NCBI RefSeq assembly: GCF_028368935.1
Contig: NZ_JAQNDK010000005.1
Coordinates: forward strand, 496,001-560,000
Reading direction: 5' to 3'
From: Sorangium aterium
GTDB lineage: Bacteria; Myxococcota_A; Polyangia; Polyangiales; Polyangiaceae
DNA: 64,000 nt
Made by a program: the position numbers and the translations under genes
Notes under the pieces: model-generated
What the model was told of the DNA's origin: nothing
Seen by the model: the letters and a program-made list of their open reading frames with translations, nothing else
The model's database searches: none
Shown here: one piece after another, positions 60,934-64,000 of the stretch
How positions within the stretch are numbered: the stretch's first letter is position 1
How the letters are laid out: each line of letters starts with the position of its first letter

Positions 60934-63375
60934 GTGAAAAGCAGCGATTTCATCAGCTCGTCCGCTGCGCTGGGGGCGGCGGCGTTGATCCTCGCCGGCT
61001 GCGGCGCAAACGAAGGCGACGGCCTTGGCAAAGCACGACTGGCTGTCGGACAGGAACTCGCCTCGGAGGCGGAGCCCAACGGGACGGCGTTGCAGGCGAA
61101 CGCCATCTCCAGCGACACGGTCGTGCGCGCCAACCTCGTTCCGGACGGCGATGCGGATCTCTTCTCGTTCCAGGCGCCCGCCGGGAGCCGTGTCTACGCG
61201 GCCGTGATGTCCGCGTCTTCCACCGCGTCGCAGGACGCCGACCTCGACATCCTCGATCAGGACGGCACAACAGTGCTGGAGACCGACGTCTTCAACGGGT
61301 CGTTCGGGGGCTTGTCGCCGAGCATCGCGGGCACGCCCCTCGCGACCGCAGGAACGTACTACGCGCGCGTGCGCGTGCCCTCCGCGACCGTCCAGGTGCG
61401 CCCCTACGACCTCCACCTCAAGGTGCAGAGCGGCGTGCCCATAGCGGAGGTCGAGCCGAACGACACGACACCGCAGGCGCTCCCCGCGACCGGCTGGATC
61501 GCTGGCACGCACAGCGGCGCGACCGATGTCGACAGCTACTCGCTCTCCCTCAACGCCGGCGACACCCTCTTCGCGAGCCTCGATCAGGACCCGACGCGCG
61601 ACCTCACGCAGTTCGCCGCCGCGCTCGCGATCGGCCCCTTCGGGTCCGGGTTCGACATCCAGGTGGACAATCAAGCCGGGCCTGTCGAGACACCGTACTC
61701 GGACGCCATCTTCGCGACGGTGAAATCAGCGGGTACCTACAGGGTGACGGTGACGGGCTCGGTGACGGCGGGTGATTACGGGCTCAGCGTGAGCGTGCAT
61801 CCTGCGGCGCCGAGCGTGGGGTGCACCACGTACGACAGCGCGAACGTGCCCAGGGACATCCTCTTCGGCGCGCCCACGACGTCGTTCATCGACGTCCCGG
61901 GCGCGCCCCGTATCGGTGACCTGAACGTGAGCGTCCGGCTCAGCCATCCCATGCCTCCCGACGTGGACGTGTACCTCGTCTCGCCGGCCGGCAACACCAA
62001 CGGTCTATTCACCGATATCGGCAGCAGGACCTACCCGAACCTCGAACTCACGATCGACGACGAGGCTGCGTTCCCGGCCGGACACTTCACCCTGCTGAAC
62101 GGCATGATGGTGCAGCCGGAGCTCGACTACCGCTTGCACTGGTTCGATGGGGAGAACGCTGGAGGCCGGTGGACGCTCACGCTCCGGGACGATACGGACA
62201 ACTCGAACAACCTCGGCGTGTTGTCCGCGTGGAGCCTCACGATCTGCGACGCGCCGATCCCCGCGCCCTCGTGCTCTAGCGGCGACGCCCCGGCCGCCCT
62301 GCTGTCAGCGGACTTCGAGGGCGGCGCGCAGGGTTTCACGCACGCCGGCACGGCCGACGCGTGGGCGGTCGGCACACCGAGCGCCGCGCCGATCGCGACG
62401 TGCAACGGCGGGACGCAATGCTGGAAGACGAACCTCTCCGGCGTGTACAACGCGAGCTCGAATCAGGATCTCGTCTCCCCGCCGATCGACCTGTCCGGGG
62501 TGCAGGCGCCCATCCAGCTCCGCTGGGCGATGAAGTACCAGCTCGACGACGCGTCCTCGGATTACGGATGGGTGGAGATCCGAGAGGTCGGGGGTGCGAA
62601 CGCCAGACGCCTCTGGGAGTTCCTCGACGCATCGATGACCACGACCGTCGGTAGCTCCAACCTGGTGCTCCAGGAGAGCGCGGGATGGGGCACGCACTAC
62701 GCCGACATCAGCGGATACGCCGGAAAGCGAGTCGAGGTGGTATTCCACCTCGACAGCGACGCGATCGTCCAGCTCGCCGGTCTCGCGATCGACGACGTGT
62801 CGGTCCTGGGCTGCCCGCGCAGCGGCACGGGCGAAGGCGGCGGTACCGGCGGCGGAAGCACCACGGGTGAGAGCGGCGCGACGGGCAGCGGCGGTGGCGG
62901 CGCGGGGACTGGCGGCGCCACGGCGACCGGAGGCGCCGTCACGAGCGGCGCAAGCACCACGGGTGAAGGCGGCGCGACGGGCAGCGGCGGTGGCGGCGCA
63001 GGGGTCGGCGGCGCCGCGGCGGGCAGCGGCGGCAGCACCACGGGCGAAGGCGGCGCGACCGGCAGCGGCGCCGGCGGCGCGGCGACCGGCGGGGCCACGG
63101 CGGTCAGCGGCGCCGGCACGAGCGGCGGCAGCACCACGGGCGAAGGCGGCGCGACGGGCAGCGGCGCCGGCGGCGCGGGGACCGGCACCCCCGCGTCGGG
63201 CACCGGCGCGGGCGCCAGCTCGAACGGCGACCCATCCGCCAGCAGCGATACGACGGGCGGCTGCGGGTGCCGCTTCGTGGGGGGTGACGAGCCCCCGTGG
63301 CCATGGCCCGCGGCGCTCGCGCTCATCGCGCTGGTCAGAATGCGTTGTAAGCGGTTGCGTTCGCAAAGCTCCTGA
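60934..63375 (+). CDS. P-domain surface lipoprotein with MYXO-CTERM-like tail
   Basis: An 813-residue surface protein: lipobox LILAGC (residues 18-23), two pre-peptidase C-terminal-like beta domains (ASEAEPNGTALQANAISSDT; IAEVEPNDTTPQALPATGWI) and a proprotein-convertase P domain (about 310-440; INDLNVSV-type start, RWTLTLRDDTDNSNNLG). A MAM/jelly-roll-like domain (about 455-630) and a Gly/Thr/Ser repeat linker follow, then GGCGCRFVGG with one helix and a basic end. That tail is the MYXO-CTERM pattern. No protease catalytic domain is present. The start is GTG 60934 behind GGAAGGGAA. Confidence 0.8.
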   Translation: MKSSDFISSSAALGAAALILAGCGANEGDGLGKARLAVGQELASEAEPNGTALQANAISSDTVVRANLVPDGDADLFSFQAPAGSRVYAAVMSASSTASQDADLDILDQDGTTVLETDVFNGSFGGLSPSIAGTPLATAGTYYARVRVPSATVQVRPYDLHLKVQSGVPIAEVEPNDTTPQALPATGWIAGTHSGATDVDSYSLSLNAGDTLFASLDQDPTRDLTQFAAALAIGPFGSGFDIQVDNQAGPVETPYSDAIFATVKSAGTYRVTVTGSVTAGDYGLSVSVHPAAPSVGCTTYDSANVPRDILFGAPTTSFIDVPGAPRIGDLNVSVRLSHPMPPDVDVYLVSPAGNTNGLFTDIGSRTYPNLELTIDDEAAFPAGHFTLLNGMMVQPELDYRLHWFDGENAGGRWTLTLRDDTDNSNNLGVLSAWSLTICDAPIPAPSCSSGDAPAALLSADFEGGAQGFTHAGTADAWAVGTPSAAPIATCNGGTQCWKTNLSGVYNASSNQDLVSPPIDLSGVQAPIQLRWAMKYQLDDASSDYGWVEIREVGGANARRLWEFLDASMTTTVGSSNLVLQESAGWGTHYADISGYAGKRVEVVFHLDSDAIVQLAGLAIDDVSVLGCPRSGTGEGGGTGGGSTTGESGATGSGGGGAGTGGATATGGAVTSGASTTGEGGATGSGGGGAGVGGAAAGSGGSTTGEGGATGSGAGGAATGGATAVSGAGTSGGSTTGEGGATGSGAGGAGTGTPASGTGAGASSNGDPSASSDTTGGCGCRFVGGDEPPWPWPAALALIALVRMRCKRLRSQSS
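62851..63180 (+). repeat. Gly/Thr/Ser repeat linker
   Basis: AGCACCACGGG recurs at about 62857, 62953, 63033 and 63130, each followed by GGCGCGACGGGCAGCGGC-like sequence. The translation is STTGEGGATGSG with variable Gly/Ala spacers. It forms the stalk between the folded domains and the MYXO-CTERM-like tail. Confidence 0.75.
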
Positions 63376-63390
63376 GGAGATCCTGCCCAG

Positions 63391-64000
63391 ATGACCCCTG
63401 AAACCATCGATATCCTCGATCCGGACCTCTACCTCGCTGGTGCGCCGCACGATCGCTTCGAGATCCTCCGCCGGGAGGCGCCCGTCTACTGGCACCCCGA
63501 GCCGGCGGGCAGGGGCTTCTGGGCGATCACGCGGCACGCCGACGTCGCCCGCATCTCGCGCGATCCGGCCGCGTTCTGCTCGGGGCGCGGCCTCTTCATC
63601 GAGGATCTCCCGCCGGGGGACATGCGCGACAACCCCGATGTCATGATCATGATGGATCCGCCCAGGCACGGCCGGTTCCGGGCGCTGGTCAGCAAGGGGT
63701 TCACGCCCCGTGTCATCCAGCGCCTCGAAAGCCACGTGCGGGAGCTCGTGACGAGGCTCATCGACGACGCCTGCGAGCGCGGCGGGTGCGACTTCACCAG
63801 CGACATCGCGGGCAAGCTGCCGCTCGCCGTGATCCTCGAGATGCTCGGCGTCCCCCGCGAGGATCAGGAGCAGATGCTCGACTGGACGACGCGGTTCTTC
63901 GGGGCCAGCGATCCCGCCTATGGCGTCACGCCCGAGGAGCTGAACGCCGTGCTCCACAACATGAACGCCTATGCGCACCAGCTCGCCGAGCAGCGACGGA
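63391..64000 (+). CDS. Cytochrome P450, 3' part beyond the window
   Basis: The frame is open from ATG 63391 to the last base (203 codons). GAGGAGA at 63374-63380 is a good ribosome binding site. The N-terminal P450 fold is visible: YLAGAPHDRFEILRREAPVY, HADVARISRDPAAFCSGRG, then MDPPRHGRFRALVSKGFTPR (from about residue 88), the signature after the B-C region of soluble bacterial P450s. The heme Cys and I-helix lie outside. The opening resembles CYP124/125-like enzymes; the substrate is unknown. It begins 15 bases after the P-domain lipoprotein stop and may share its mRNA. Confidence 0.93.
   Translation, partial: MTPETIDILDPDLYLAGAPHDRFEILRREAPVYWHPEPAGRGFWAITRHADVARISRDPAAFCSGRGLFIEDLPPGDMRDNPDVMIMMDPPRHGRFRALVSKGFTPRVIQRLESHVRELVTRLIDDACERGGCDFTSDIAGKLPLAVILEMLGVPREDQEQMLDWTTRFFGASDPAYGVTPEELNAVLHNMNAYAHQLAEQRR

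Noticed and set aside
54600-64000. TetR, FAD monooxygenase and P450 read as one secondary-metabolite cluster
   Set aside because: They are separated by unrelated genes in both directions and no synthase, PKS or NRPS gene is present.

Overview
The window is one continuous stretch of very GC-rich DNA (codon third positions almost all G or C) that reads as a myxobacterium of the Sorangium/Polyangium type. The evidence is: an AgmX/PglI-type motility or adhesion protein, a Ser/Thr kinase with a membrane-anchored Pro/Ala tail, a PEGA-domain lipoprotein-like TPR protein, a Cys-repeat lipoprotein, a likely MYXO-CTERM sorting tail, several ECF sigma factors, and many in-frame minisatellites. No rRNA, phage structural genes, CRISPR array or plasmid functions were seen.

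Layout. 0.3-15 kb: housekeeping and envelope genes (AgmX-like protein; APC permease; a frameshifted secreted alpha/beta hydrolase; a PEP-utilising phosphotransferase, an RluA pseudouridine synthase and a secreted repeat protein that overlap by ATGA junctions; a TPR protein; a SnoaL-like protein; a 3-hydroxyacyl-CoA dehydrogenase coupled to a membrane protein; a frameshifted cyclase-homology/ATPase gene). 15-28 kb: a regulatory block. An ECF sigma factor is followed by a 1582-residue membrane protein that joins an anti-sigma-like zinc finger, a 7-residue repeat, FecR, VIT, vWA and DUF2135-like parts. After it come a catalytically degenerate HtrA/PDZ protein, a PP2C phosphatase, a second ECF sigma factor with a coupled membrane partner, tRNA-Gln(UUG), a GYF-like protein and an outer-surface pair. 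28-45 kb: a beta-propeller lipoprotein, a Cys-rich lipoprotein, a TPR/PEGA protein, a Ser/Thr kinase, rsmB, a site-2 protease with three PDZ-like modules, a PHA-system protein, an ECF41-type sigma factor with a FAD oxidoreductase, dps and metG.

45.5-54.4 kb is the accessory island. Two group II introns of the same 2027-bp unit lie head to tail, and all three junctions carry ATGG, which is the start codon plus one base of the downstream gene. The first copy is broken inside its reverse transcriptase by a 2.6-kb large-serine-recombinase element flanked by an 11-bp direct repeat. The interrupted gene (52229-54370) encodes an unrecognised 713-residue protein with a Gly-rich leader and a degenerate STAND/NACHT-like NTPase core; it is the best candidate here for an undescribed function.

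54.6-64 kb: a divergent TetR/FAD-monooxygenase pair with a palindromic operator candidate, a cupin lipoprotein, a DCC-family protein, a membrane protein, a sensor histidine kinase, a P-domain lipoprotein with a MYXO-CTERM-like tail, and the first 203 codons of a cytochrome P450 that runs off the right edge.

The non-coding sequence is also notable. It holds long imperfect hairpins between convergent genes, a hexanucleotide GACCAC/GTGGTC inverted array, a compound stem-loop upstream of the phosphatase, and 9-, 21-, 30- and 36-bp tandem repeats.
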